DNA from: Leifsonia sp. ZF2019 | GTDB lineage: Bacteria; Actinomycetota; Actinomycetes; Actinomycetales; Microbacteriaceae | DNA: 64,000 nt | Direction of reading: 5' to 3' | Assembly: GCF_019924635.1 (NCBI RefSeq) | Contig: NZ_CP065037.1 | Location: forward strand, 2,170,001 to 2,234,000 | Shown: piece by piece, positions 1-7,807 of the stretch | Position numbering within the stretch: position 1 is the stretch's first letter | How the letters are laid out: each line of letters starts with the position of its first letter | Translations under genes and position numbers: made by a program | Notes under the pieces: model-generated | Databases searched by the model: none | Told to the model about the DNA's origin: nothing | What the model saw: the letters and a program-made list of their open reading frames with translations, nothing else

Positions 1-1352
1 TGGCGGAGGTCGCGCAGGGAGCGTTCGCCCGCCTGCTCGGCGCGGCGATAACGATCCTCGTGACCCTCGTCGGGCTCGCGGGACTCGACTATCGGTTCGC
101 GCTGGCGGCGCTCGTGGCCGTTCCCGTGCAGGCCTGGACCCTGCGCTGGTACCTGCGCAGCTCGACACGGACATATGCGCGGAGCCGGCGTGCCGTCGGC
201 ACCCGAGCGGCGACACTGCTGGAGACGTTCGCAGCCCTCCCGACCGTCCGGGCGTACGACCTCGGGGCGGATCGATCGCTGCGTGCCCGCGCCGCCTCGG
301 AGCAGGCGGTCGCTGCCGAGCTCGACGCGACCCGGACGATGACGCGCTTCTACGGGCGGCTCAACCTCGCGGAGCTCCTCGGGCTCGGCGCGATCCTGGT
401 CGTCGCGTTCGTCCTCGTCCGCGCCGGCGGGGCCGACGTGGGCCAGGCGACGGCGGCCGCGCTCTTCTTCGCGGCCCTCTTCGACCCGGTCAACGTCGCA
501 CTCGGGACGGCTGACGACGTGCAGCGTGCGGGTGCCGGGCTGGGGAGGCTCGCCGGTGTGATCGATGCGGCGTCGGCCCCGGCGCCGCGGGAGCCGGCCC
601 CGCGCGGGCGCGACATCGTCGTGCGAGGCGCCGTCTTCGGCTATGACGGGACCCCCGTGCTGCACGAGCTCGATCTGCGCATCCCGGCGGGTCAGCGGGT
701 CGCGATCGTCGGCACGACGGGAAGCGGCAAGAGCACCCTGGCCTCGCTCATCGCCGGCGTCCGTCGCCCCGATGCCGGAACGGTGCTGATCGGCGGAACA
801 CCGATCGCCGACGTCGACGCGGCGGTCCGGTCGTCCGTGGTCGCTCTCGTCGCACAGGAGCCGCACGTCTTCGCCGGATCGATCGCCGACGGGCTGCGGC
901 TCGGGGCCGACGGCGCGGGGGAGGGGCGGGTGCGCCGCGCGCTCGTCGCCGCGGGCGCGGCGGAGTGGGTCGACCTGCTGCCGGACGGGATGGACACCCG
1001 GGTGGGGGCGGGCGGGCTCGCGCTCGCACCGCACCATGCGCAGCACCTGGCACTGGCGCGCGTGCTCCTGATGAACCCCGGCGTCGTCGTGCTCGATGAG
1101 GCGACCGCGGAGGCGGGGAGCGATTCGGCGCGAACGCTCGACGCGGCCGCGCGCCGCGTCGTTGCGGGCCGCACGGCCGTGATCGTCGCCCATCGCCTCG
1201 ACCACGCCAGGGAAGCCGACCGCGTCGTGGTCCTGGAGGGCGGACGCATCGTCGAGGACGGCGCCCCGCAGCGGCTCATCGCCGCCGGCGGAGCCTTCGC
1301 ACGGCTCGTCGCGGTGGCGGATGCGCGACACGAGATGTCCGATCGCCGGTAA
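1..1352 (+). CDS. ABC transporter, fused membrane and ATPase domains (5' end outside window)
   Basis: An open frame runs from the first bases of the window without a start, so the gene begins upstream; GTG at 60 is internal and lies in a membrane segment. The first ~180 visible residues are membrane helices of an exporter-type fold. The ATPase domain follows, with Walker A GTTGSGKST and Walker B VVVLDEATAEAG. The signature motif, normally LSGGQ, reads LAPHHAQ, which is degenerate; comparable degenerate signatures occur in actinobacterial half-transporters that pair with a canonical partner. It sits 104 bp before a siderophore-uptake operon, separated by an iron box, so a role in siderophore export or in IrtB-like import is plausible but inferred. 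A partner subunit would lie upstream of the window. Confidence 0.85.
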   Translation, partial: AEVAQGAFARLLGAAITILVTLVGLAGLDYRFALAALVAVPVQAWTLRWYLRSSTRTYARSRRAVGTRAATLLETFAALPTVRAYDLGADRSLRARAASEQAVAAELDATRTMTRFYGRLNLAELLGLGAILVVAFVLVRAGGADVGQATAAALFFAALFDPVNVALGTADDVQRAGAGLGRLAGVIDAASAPAPREPAPRGRDIVVRGAVFGYDGTPVLHELDLRIPAGQRVAIVGTTGSGKSTLASLIAGVRRPDAGTVLIGGTPIADVDAAVRSSVVALVAQEPHVFAGSIADGLRLGADGAGEGRVRRALVAAGAAEWVDLLPDGMDTRVGAGGLALAPHHAQHLALARVLLMNPGVVVLDEATAEAGSDSARTLDAAARRVVAGRTAVIVAHRLDHAREADRVVVLEGGRIVEDGAPQRLIAAGGAFARLVAVADARHEMSDRR

Positions 1353-1392
1353 GCCGGGGTCGCTGCGTCGTCTACGCTGATCAACGGCCCAC

Positions 1393-1411
1393 TTTGGTTA
1401 GCCTTACCTAA
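1393..1411. promoter_or_regulatory. IdeR/DtxR-type iron box
   Basis: TTTGGTTAGCCTTACCTAA matches the DtxR/IdeR consensus TTAGGTTAGCCTAACCTAA at 17 of 19 positions. It lies 46 bp before the first siderophore permease gene. Family knowledge: iron-loaded IdeR/DtxR/DmdR binds such sites and blocks transcription. The operon at 1457-5419 is therefore expected to be switched on by iron starvation. Confidence 0.82.
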
Positions 1412-1456
1412 CCGCCCAGAGGTCGCCCCTCCCGACGACGTCCCCAGAGAGTCCCC

Positions 1457-2524
1457 GTGCCCCCTCACGCCCCCACCCCCGCCGCGATCGTCCCGCTCCC
1501 GGCCGCGGGCTCCAGGCGGCGGATGCGCCCGCTCGCCTGGCGGCTGAGCTGGCTCGTCGTCGGCGTCGCACTCCTCGTCCTCCTGCTCGGCGCGAGCCTC
1601 GCCGTCGGCGCGAAGTCCATCCCGCTCGGGCAGGTGCTCCCCGCCGTGCTCCACCCGACGGGGTCGGAGGACGACCTCGTGATCACCGGGCTCCGGGTTC
1701 CGCGCACGCTCCTCGGGCTCGTGGCCGGTGCGGCACTGGGCGTCGCCGGCGGCGTGATCCAGGCGTTCACCCGCAACCCGCTCGCAGATCCCGGCATCCT
1801 CGGCGTCAACGCCGGCGCCGCGCTCGCGGTCGCCGTGGGGGTCGCCCTGCTCGGGATGCGGGACATCTCGCAGTACCTCGGCCTCGCCCTGGTCGGCGCC
1901 ATCGCCGCGACCGTCGTGGTCGCCCTCATCGGCGCGGGGCGTCGGGGAGGCTCCTCCGCCCTCCGGATGACGCTCGCGGGCGTCGGGGTGGCCGCCGTCC
2001 TGGGCGGAATCACGTCGGCCATCCAGCTCTCCGCACCGAGCGCGTTCCAGCGACTCCTGGGCTGGTCGGCCGGCAGCCTGGTGGCGCAACCCCTCTCCGC
2101 GGTCGCCCTGGTGACTCCGGTCGTCGTGGTCGGCCTCGTGCTGGCGGCGATCGCGACGCGCGGCCTCAACGCCCTCGCGCTGGGCGAGGACCTCGCAGCA
2201 TCCCTCGGGAGCCGTGCCGCCGTGACACGCACGCTCGCGGTCGTGTCGGTGACGCTGCTCGCGGGCGCGGCGACCGCGGCCGTCGGGCCCATCGCGTTCG
2301 TCGGGCTCATGATTCCGCACGCGGCCCGCGCGATCGTCGGTCCGGACCAGCGCTGGATCCTCGCCTTCGCCGTCGTGCTGGGGCCGTGTCTGCTGCTGTC
2401 GGCCGACATCCTCGGCCGCATCGTGATGAACCCGGCGGAACTGCCGGTCGGGTTGGTGACGGCGTTCGTCGGAGCTCCTGTCCTGATCGCGCTCGCCCGT
2501 CGCGGCCGGGGAGCGGCGCTGTGA
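1457..2524 (+). CDS. FecCD-family iron-siderophore ABC permease (first subunit)
   Basis: A 355-residue, very hydrophobic protein of the BtuC/FecCD/FepD permease family, which has about ten membrane helices. Typical motifs are the early helix boundary with LRVPRTLLGLVAGAALG, then TRNPLADPGILGVNAGA, and near the end GPIAFVGLMIPHAAR, the region that contacts the ATPase. Start GTG at 1457 follows the iron box by about 45 bp. Its stop overlaps the GTG of the next permease (GTGA). With the next gene it would form a heterodimeric channel for ferric siderophores across the cytoplasmic membrane. The siderophore cannot be told from sequence. Confidence 0.93.
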   Translation: MPPHAPTPAAIVPLPAAGSRRRMRPLAWRLSWLVVGVALLVLLLGASLAVGAKSIPLGQVLPAVLHPTGSEDDLVITGLRVPRTLLGLVAGAALGVAGGVIQAFTRNPLADPGILGVNAGAALAVAVGVALLGMRDISQYLGLALVGAIAATVVVALIGAGRRGGSSALRMTLAGVGVAAVLGGITSAIQLSAPSAFQRLLGWSAGSLVAQPLSAVALVTPVVVVGLVLAAIATRGLNALALGEDLAASLGSRAAVTRTLAVVSVTLLAGAATAAVGPIAFVGLMIPHAARAIVGPDQRWILAFAVVLGPCLLLSADILGRIVMNPAELPVGLVTAFVGAPVLIALARRGRGAAL

Positions 2525-3591
2525 CCCGCGGCGCTCCGCCGGAGCAGGGCGCGGTGTTCGCGTTCGACCGCCCGCAGGTCGTCCTCCGCGGCCGAGGGCT
2601 CTCGGTCCGGCTCTCGCGGCGGGTCGTCATCACCGTCGCGGTGCTGACGGCGCTCGCGGTCATCGTCGCGGTGCTCTCACTCGGAACCGGATCCTACGCG
2701 CTCAGCCCGGCCCAGGTGGTGGAGGCGCTCATCGGGCGCGCCTCCGGCATCGCGCACACCATCGTCGTCGACTGGCGTCTGCCGCGCGTCCTGGTCGCCG
2801 CGCTCTTCGGGATCGCCCTCGGCCTCGCCGGGTCGATCTTCCAGTCGCTCACGCGCAACCCGCTCGGGAGCCCGGACGTGATCGGATTCGACACCGGCGC
2901 GTACACCGGCGCCCTGGTCGTCATGCTCGCGCTGCACGGATCGTCCCTCGGAGTGACGGCCGGCGCCATCACCGGAGGCCTGGCGACGGCGACGGTGGTG
3001 TACCTGCTGGCCCATCGCCGAGGCATGCACGGGTTCCGCCTGATCGTGGTCGGCATCGGAACGACGGCGATGCTCACCTCTGTGAACACCTGGATGCTCC
3101 TCACCGCGGACACGCAGGAGGCCGTCAGCGCGGCGTTCTGGGGCGCAGGATCGCTCGACACCGCTGGCTACCCGCAGCTGGCTCTCGGCGCAGTCGTCTT
3201 CGTCGTGCTCTTCCCGCTCGCGGCTGCCGTGTCCCGTGGCCTGGGCCGACTCGAGCTGGGCGACGACGCGGGCGCGCAACTCGGCGTCGCCGTCGAGCGG
3301 ACCAGGATCACGGCGACCGTCGTCGGTGTCGCGCTCAGCGCCACGGTCACGGCGCTGGCGGGCCCGATCGCCTTCGTCGCCCTGAGCGCCCCGCAGATCG
3401 CGCGCCGGCTCGCGGGAACGGCGGGACCGACGCTCGGCGTCTCCGCCGCCACCGGCGGCGTGCTCCTGATGTCGGCCGACTGGATCGCCCAGCACGGCCT
3501 CCCCACCCCCGTCCCGGTCGGGCTCGTCACCGTCGTGCTCGGCGGCGGCTACTTCGTCTGGCTCCTGATCGCAGAAGGGCGGCGCCGATGA
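2521..3591 (+). CDS. FecCD-family iron-siderophore ABC permease (second subunit)
   Basis: A 356-residue permease paralogous to its upstream neighbour, with the family motifs TRNPLGSPDVIGFDTGAYTG and GPIAFVALSAPQIARRL. The reading frame stays open upstream to 2386, but GTG at 2521 is chosen because it overlaps the preceding stop (GTGA), the usual coupling here, and gives family length. It probably pairs with the 1457-2524 product as in FepD/FepG. Its own stop overlaps the ATG of the ATPase gene (ATGA at 3588), so the subunits are translationally coupled. Confidence 0.92.
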   Translation: MTRGAPPEQGAVFAFDRPQVVLRGRGLSVRLSRRVVITVAVLTALAVIVAVLSLGTGSYALSPAQVVEALIGRASGIAHTIVVDWRLPRVLVAALFGIALGLAGSIFQSLTRNPLGSPDVIGFDTGAYTGALVVMLALHGSSLGVTAGAITGGLATATVVYLLAHRRGMHGFRLIVVGIGTTAMLTSVNTWMLLTADTQEAVSAAFWGAGSLDTAGYPQLALGAVVFVVLFPLAAAVSRGLGRLELGDDAGAQLGVAVERTRITATVVGVALSATVTALAGPIAFVALSAPQIARRLAGTAGPTLGVSAATGGVLLMSADWIAQHGLPTPVPVGLVTVVLGGGYFVWLLIAEGRRR

Positions 3592-4442
3592 CCGGGCCCG
3601 CACAGCGTCCGTCGACACGTCCCGCGCCGCTCGAGGTCGACGGCGCCACTCTCGGGTACGACGGCCGGGTGATCGCGGAGGACCTCTCGGTGCGCATCCC
3701 CGACGGCTCGTTCACCGTCATCGTCGGGCCGAACGCCTGCGGCAAGTCGACGCTGCTGCGCGGTCTGGCACGACTGCTGCGGCCCTCCGCCGGACAGGTC
3801 CTGCTCGACGGACGCGACATCCACGCCTACCGGACGAGGGAGGTTGCACGCCGCCTGGGCCTGCTGCCGCAGTCCTCGATCGCGCCGGACGGCATCACGG
3901 TCGCCGACCTGGTCGCCCGCGGTCGGCACCCGCACCAGAGCGCCTTCCGCACCTGGAGCAGGGCCGACGAAGACGCCGTGGCCGCCGCCCTCGACGCGAC
4001 GGGGGTCTCGGCGCTCTCGGCGCGGCGGGTTGACGAGCTCAGCGGCGGACAACGGCAGCGCGTCTGGGTGGCGCTGGCACTGGCGCAGGAGACGGGGATC
4101 CTGCTGCTGGACGAGCCGACGACCTTCCTCGACATCGCGCACCAGTACGAGCTGATGGAGCTGTTCCGCCGGCTGAACCACGACGGCCGCACGCTGGTCG
4201 CCGTGCTGCACGACCTCAATCAGGCCAGCCGCTACGCCACGCACATCGTCGCCCTCAGCGACGGTCGCGTGGTCGCGCAGGGCGCGCCGGACGACGTGGT
4301 CACCGCCGACCTCGTGCACGACGTGTTCGGCCTCCCCGCCCACGTCGTGCCCGACCCCGTGTCGGGAACGCCGCTCGTCGTCCCGTCGGGTGTCCCCGGC
4401 CGCGTCTTCGAGTCCACCCGCCCGCTCAGCACCACCGAATGA
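3588..4442 (+). CDS. iron-siderophore ABC transporter ATP-binding protein
   Basis: A 284-residue FepC/FecE-like ATPase. Visible motifs are Walker A GPNACGKST (about residue 47), signature LSGGQRQRVW, Walker B ILLLDEPTTFLD and the switch histidine in VLHDLNQASR. The C-terminal LVHDVFGLPAHVVPDP resembles the tail seen in FepC-type subunits. ATG at 3588 overlaps the previous permease stop, and its own stop overlaps an ATG at 4439. It would energise the two FecCD permeases from the cytoplasmic side. Confidence 0.94.
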   Translation: MTGPAQRPSTRPAPLEVDGATLGYDGRVIAEDLSVRIPDGSFTVIVGPNACGKSTLLRGLARLLRPSAGQVLLDGRDIHAYRTREVARRLGLLPQSSIAPDGITVADLVARGRHPHQSAFRTWSRADEDAVAAALDATGVSALSARRVDELSGGQRQRVWVALALAQETGILLLDEPTTFLDIAHQYELMELFRRLNHDGRTLVAVLHDLNQASRYATHIVALSDGRVVAQGAPDDVVTADLVHDVFGLPAHVVPDPVSGTPLVVPSGVPGRVFESTRPLSTTE

Positions 4443-4453
4443 ACGAAGGATCC

Positions 4454-5419
4454 ATGACACAGCACCCCCGCCTGCGCCGCACCGTCCTCGCGTTGGGAGC
4501 CGCCGCCCTGGCGGTCGCCCTCGCCGCCTGCAGCTCGACCGCCTCCGGAGAGTCGACCGCCTCCGCCGGCACGCGCACCGTGTCGACCGCCGAAGGCGAG
4601 GTGACCGTCCCGGCGCACCCCCAGCGGATCGTCTCCGTGCACGCGTGGACGACCGAGTCCCTGCTCGACATGGACGTCACCCCGGTCGGGGTGGAGAACA
4701 GCGGCGAGCAGTACGTTCCCACCCGCTATGTGCCCGCGTGGAAGAAGATCGACAAGATCGCCGAGGGCGGCACCGTCGACCTGGAGAAGATCGCCGCGCT
4801 GAAACCGGACCTCATCGTGGGCGTCGACGTCCCGTATCTCAAGGACGTCTACGCGAAGCTCTCCACGATCGCCCCGACCGCCTTCGCGCCGTTCAGCGAG
4901 AGCGCCACGTTCCAGGACTATCCGAAGTACACCGCCGCGTTCGCAGACACCGGAGCCGCCTACGAGGCGCTGAAGAAGAAGTACGACGACCGGATCGCCG
5001 AGCTGAGGTCGACGTACGCATCGCAGCTGGCGACGGTGAAGTGGGATGTCATCCAGGGCGGCTTCGATGCGGGCAACTTCTGGATCTACAGCACCGGCTC
5101 GCCCGTCGGAGGGGTGCTGGAGTCGCTGGGCGCGACGTTCGCGTCCGCCACGGCGGGCACGAAGTCGGGAGACACGCAGTCCGTCTCGTACGAGCGGACC
5201 GACCTCCTGACGGACGCCGACGCCATCATCTACTACGTGAACAACGACGGCACTCCGGCCAACAACATCGACAAGCTGTTCGCGCTCCCGGGTTACCAGT
5301 CGCTCCCCGCGGTCACCGGGGGTCACGCCGTCGGCACACCGGACTTCCTTCCCGGCTCGTACTCCGACGGCCTCGGACTGCTCGACTCCATCGAGAAGGC
5401 ACTCAAGACCTTCTCCTGA
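4454..5419 (+). CDS. iron-siderophore substrate-binding lipoprotein
   Basis: A 321-residue periplasmic-binding-type protein (FepB/FhuD superfamily). The N-terminus has a basic stretch, a hydrophobic core and the lipobox LAAC with Cys26, so it should be lipid-anchored outside the membrane. The downstream binding fold has the family pattern EVTVPAHPQRIVSVHAW and LKPDLIVGVD. An in-frame ATG at 4439 overlaps the ATPase stop, but ATG at 4454 with GAAGGA just upstream gives a better signal peptide; the choice is not certain. It delivers ferric siderophore to the FecCD channel and ends the operon. Confidence 0.91.
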   Translation: MTQHPRLRRTVLALGAAALAVALAACSSTASGESTASAGTRTVSTAEGEVTVPAHPQRIVSVHAWTTESLLDMDVTPVGVENSGEQYVPTRYVPAWKKIDKIAEGGTVDLEKIAALKPDLIVGVDVPYLKDVYAKLSTIAPTAFAPFSESATFQDYPKYTAAFADTGAAYEALKKKYDDRIAELRSTYASQLATVKWDVIQGGFDAGNFWIYSTGSPVGGVLESLGATFASATAGTKSGDTQSVSYERTDLLTDADAIIYYVNNDGTPANNIDKLFALPGYQSLPAVTGGHAVGTPDFLPGSYSDGLGLLDSIEKALKTFS

Positions 5420-5454
5420 TCGTCCGCTGAGCGATCGCGCGCGTGGCCTAAGCT

Positions 5455-5472
5455 GGAAACCGATCTGTTTCC
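5455..5472. promoter_or_regulatory. inverted repeat, possible operator of the oxidoreductase gene
   Basis: GGAAAC-CGATCT-GTTTCC is a perfect 6+6+6 inverted repeat, 19 bp before the start codon of the MDR oxidoreductase. Position and symmetry fit a dimeric repressor site; which regulator binds is unknown and no regulator gene is adjacent. Confidence 0.45.
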
Positions 5473-5491
5473 TACCCATGAGGCGGTACCC

Positions 5492-6469
5492 ATGCGCGCG
5501 ATCGTGCAGCACCAGTTCGGCGACCCGGCGAAGGTCTTGACGGTGGAGGAGCGTCCGCTCCCGGAGCCGGGACCCGGCCAGGTCCGCGTGCGGACGCTGT
5601 ACTCGCCGATCCACAACCACGACCTGTGGACCGCGCGCGGAACCTACGGCTTCAAACCCGAGCTCCCGGCCCGCGCGGGGACGGAGGCCGTCGGCGTGGT
5701 CGAGGCGCTCGGCGAGGGCGTCGAGTCGCCGGCGGTCGGCCAGCGGGTCGTCACCGGCGGGACCTTCGGGGTGTGGGCCGAGGCGTTCGTCGCGTCCGCT
5801 TCCGGTCTGATCCCGGTGCCGGACGGCCTCTCCGACGAGACGGCGTCGCAGCTCGTGGCAATGCCTTTCAGCGCGCTGAGCCTGCTCGACTTCCTCGATG
5901 TGGAGCCGGGCGATTGGATTCTGCAGAACGCCGCGAACGGCGCCGTCGGTCGCCTGCTCGCGCAGTTCGCCGCCACGCGCGGTGTCAACGTCGTCGGGCT
6001 GGTGCGGCGGGAGGCCGACGTCGCCGAGCTGGCAGACGCCGGGATCCGCCACGTCGTCGCGACCGCGCACGACGACTGGCGCCGTGCGGTGACGGAGCTG
6101 ACCGGAGGCGCGCCGTTCGTCGCCGCCGTCGACTCGGTCGGCGGCGAGTCCAGCGGGGACCTCCTCCATCTCCTCGGGGAGGGCGGGACGCTGGTGTCGT
6201 TCGGCGCCATGGGCTCCGACGCGATGACCGTCTCCTCGGGCGACCTCATCTTCAAGCAGGCGACGCTCAAGGGCTTCTGGGGCAGCAAAGTGAGCGCGGC
6301 GATGCCCGCCGACAAGCGCGGGGCCCTTTTCGGCGAGCTCATCCAGGCCGCGCTGAGCGGCGCGATCACGCTGCCCGTGTCGGGCGTGTATCTGTTCGAC
6401 GACATCGCCGACGCGGTGCACGCGAGCGGACGCCCGGGGCGGGTCGGCAAGGTGCTGCTGCGCCCGTAG
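5492..6469 (+). CDS. zinc-type alcohol dehydrogenase-like / quinone oxidoreductase (MDR family)
   Basis: A 325-residue medium-chain dehydrogenase/reductase. The N-terminal catalytic domain (GroES-like) contains HNHDLWTARGTYG and AGTEAVGVVEALGEGV. The central Rossmann region has NAANGAVGRLLAQFAATRGVNVVGLV, in place of the usual GxGxxG, as in quinone oxidoreductase and enoyl reductase-like members. No structural zinc four-cysteine cluster is visible, which favours the zinc-free QOR/ETR-like branch. The expected reaction is NADPH-dependent reduction of quinones or alpha,beta-unsaturated carbonyls. It stands alone, with an inverted repeat ahead of it. Confidence 0.85.
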   Translation: MRAIVQHQFGDPAKVLTVEERPLPEPGPGQVRVRTLYSPIHNHDLWTARGTYGFKPELPARAGTEAVGVVEALGEGVESPAVGQRVVTGGTFGVWAEAFVASASGLIPVPDGLSDETASQLVAMPFSALSLLDFLDVEPGDWILQNAANGAVGRLLAQFAATRGVNVVGLVRREADVAELADAGIRHVVATAHDDWRRAVTELTGGAPFVAAVDSVGGESSGDLLHLLGEGGTLVSFGAMGSDAMTVSSGDLIFKQATLKGFWGSKVSAAMPADKRGALFGELIQAALSGAITLPVSGVYLFDDIADAVHASGRPGRVGKVLLRP

Positions 6470-6490
6470 GCGGCGCGCACCCGTCTGCCG

Positions 6491-7807
6491 TCACGCCGTG
6501 AGCGATGGCAGACGGGTTCCACGCAGCCAGGCGTCGAAGAACGCGTCGAGCGGTTCGTCCGCGTAGCGCGCGGCCAGATCCTCGAAGTCGGAGGACTCGA
6601 CCGTGCCGAAGCGGTGCTCGGCGCACCAGGCGCGCAGCAGGTCGTAGAAGCGGTCGTCGCCGAGGCGGAGCCGGAGTGCGTGGAGAGTGCACGCGCCGCG
6701 CTTGTAGACGCGGTCGTCGAACATCGCGTCCGGGCCCGGGTCGGCCAGGACGAGGTCGTGCGCCGTGACCCTCAGCAGCGCATGGTGGGTCCGGGCGAGC
6801 GCGTTCGCCGATGGACCTCCCGACGCCTCCGACCAGATCCACTCGGCGTAGCAGGCGAAACCCTCGTTGAGCCAGATGTCGTGCCAGGCCGCCAGCCCGA
6901 CGCTGTTGCCGAACCACTGGTGGGCGAGCTCGTGGGCGATCAGACGCTCGGACCCGCCGCGGCCGTCGACGTGCGACGCACCGAAGGTGGCCATCGCCTG
7001 CGCCTCCAGGGGGATCTCGAGGGGATCCTCCGTGACGACGACGGTGTACGACGGAAAGGGATATGGTCCGAAGCGATCCTGGAAGCACTCCAGCATGCGC
7101 GCGAGAGGGGCGAAGTCGGCGAGCACGCGGCGCGCGAGCGCCGGCGGGTAGGCGAGAACGACCTCCACGCCGCCGGTGCGGCGCGGCTCGAGCGTATACC
7201 GGCCGATCTGCACGGCGGCGAGGTAGGTGGCCGTGGGCTCCTCCCGCTCGAACACCCAGGTGCCGCGCCCGGCGCTGACACTGTGCTCGACGAGCTCCCC
7301 GGTTGCGAGCACGGTGTACGCCTGCTCCGTCGTGACGCGGATGCGGTACGCGGCCTTGTCGGAGGGGCGGTCGTTGCAGGGGAACCACGACGGTGCCCCG
7401 GAGGGCTGGGATGCCGTGATGACGCCGTCGCTGAGCTCCTCCCAGCCGAGAGCGCCCCAGCGGGTGCGGCGAGGAACGGGCGAGCCGTCGTAGGCGATCT
7501 CGACCACGAACTCCGCGCCCTCGGGGATGGCAGCCGCCGGGGTGATGCGCAGGTGCGTCTGGTTCTGCGTGTGCTTCGTGCGCTTCTCGCCGGAGAGCCT
7601 CACCTTCTTGGCCCGCAGGTGCACCAGGTCGAGCACGATCGCCGTGAGCCGGGTCCGGGCCCGGCCGGTGATGACCGCGGTGGCGTCGAGACGGTTGGTG
7701 GCGACGCGGTAGTCCAGGGCGAGGTCATAGGAGACCACCGCATAGTCGTCGGTGCCGGAGCGGGGGAGGTAGGCGTGCGGGGCCGGAGCGGGGGAGGAGC
7801 CGCTCAT
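6491..7807 (-). CDS. M1-family zinc metallopeptidase, candidate epsilon-poly-lysine-degrading enzyme
   Basis: A 438-residue M1 (aminopeptidase N-like) protein. The zinc site is complete: HELAH with His292, Glu293 and His296, then Glu315 after 18 residues (LNEG). The exopeptidase GAMEN motif is replaced by QAMAT, so specificity may differ from classical aminopeptidase N. No signal peptide is visible. The start ATG overlaps the stop of the Pls-type synthetase (ATGA), so the two are translationally coupled. Known poly-lysine-degrading enzymes of epsilon-PL producers are zinc aminopeptidases, so a role in trimming or protecting against poly-lysine is inferred from context and family, not proven. 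Confidence 0.85.
   Translation of the reverse strand: MSGSSPAPAPHAYLPRSGTDDYAVVSYDLALDYRVATNRLDATAVITGRARTRLTAIVLDLVHLRAKKVRLSGEKRTKHTQNQTHLRITPAAAIPEGAEFVVEIAYDGSPVPRRTRWGALGWEELSDGVITASQPSGAPSWFPCNDRPSDKAAYRIRVTTEQAYTVLATGELVEHSVSAGRGTWVFEREEPTATYLAAVQIGRYTLEPRRTGGVEVVLAYPPALARRVLADFAPLARMLECFQDRFGPYPFPSYTVVVTEDPLEIPLEAQAMATFGASHVDGRGGSERLIAHELAHQWFGNSVGLAAWHDIWLNEGFACYAEWIWSEASGGPSANALARTHHALLRVTAHDLVLADPGPDAMFDDRVYKRGACTLHALRLRLGDDRFYDLLRAWCAEHRFGTVESSDFEDLAARYADEPLDAFFDAWLRGTRLPSLTA

Noticed and set aside
4232..6421. A 729-codon minus-strand frame across the siderophore lipoprotein and oxidoreductase genes
   Set aside because: It crosses three good plus-strand genes and has no motif; shadow.
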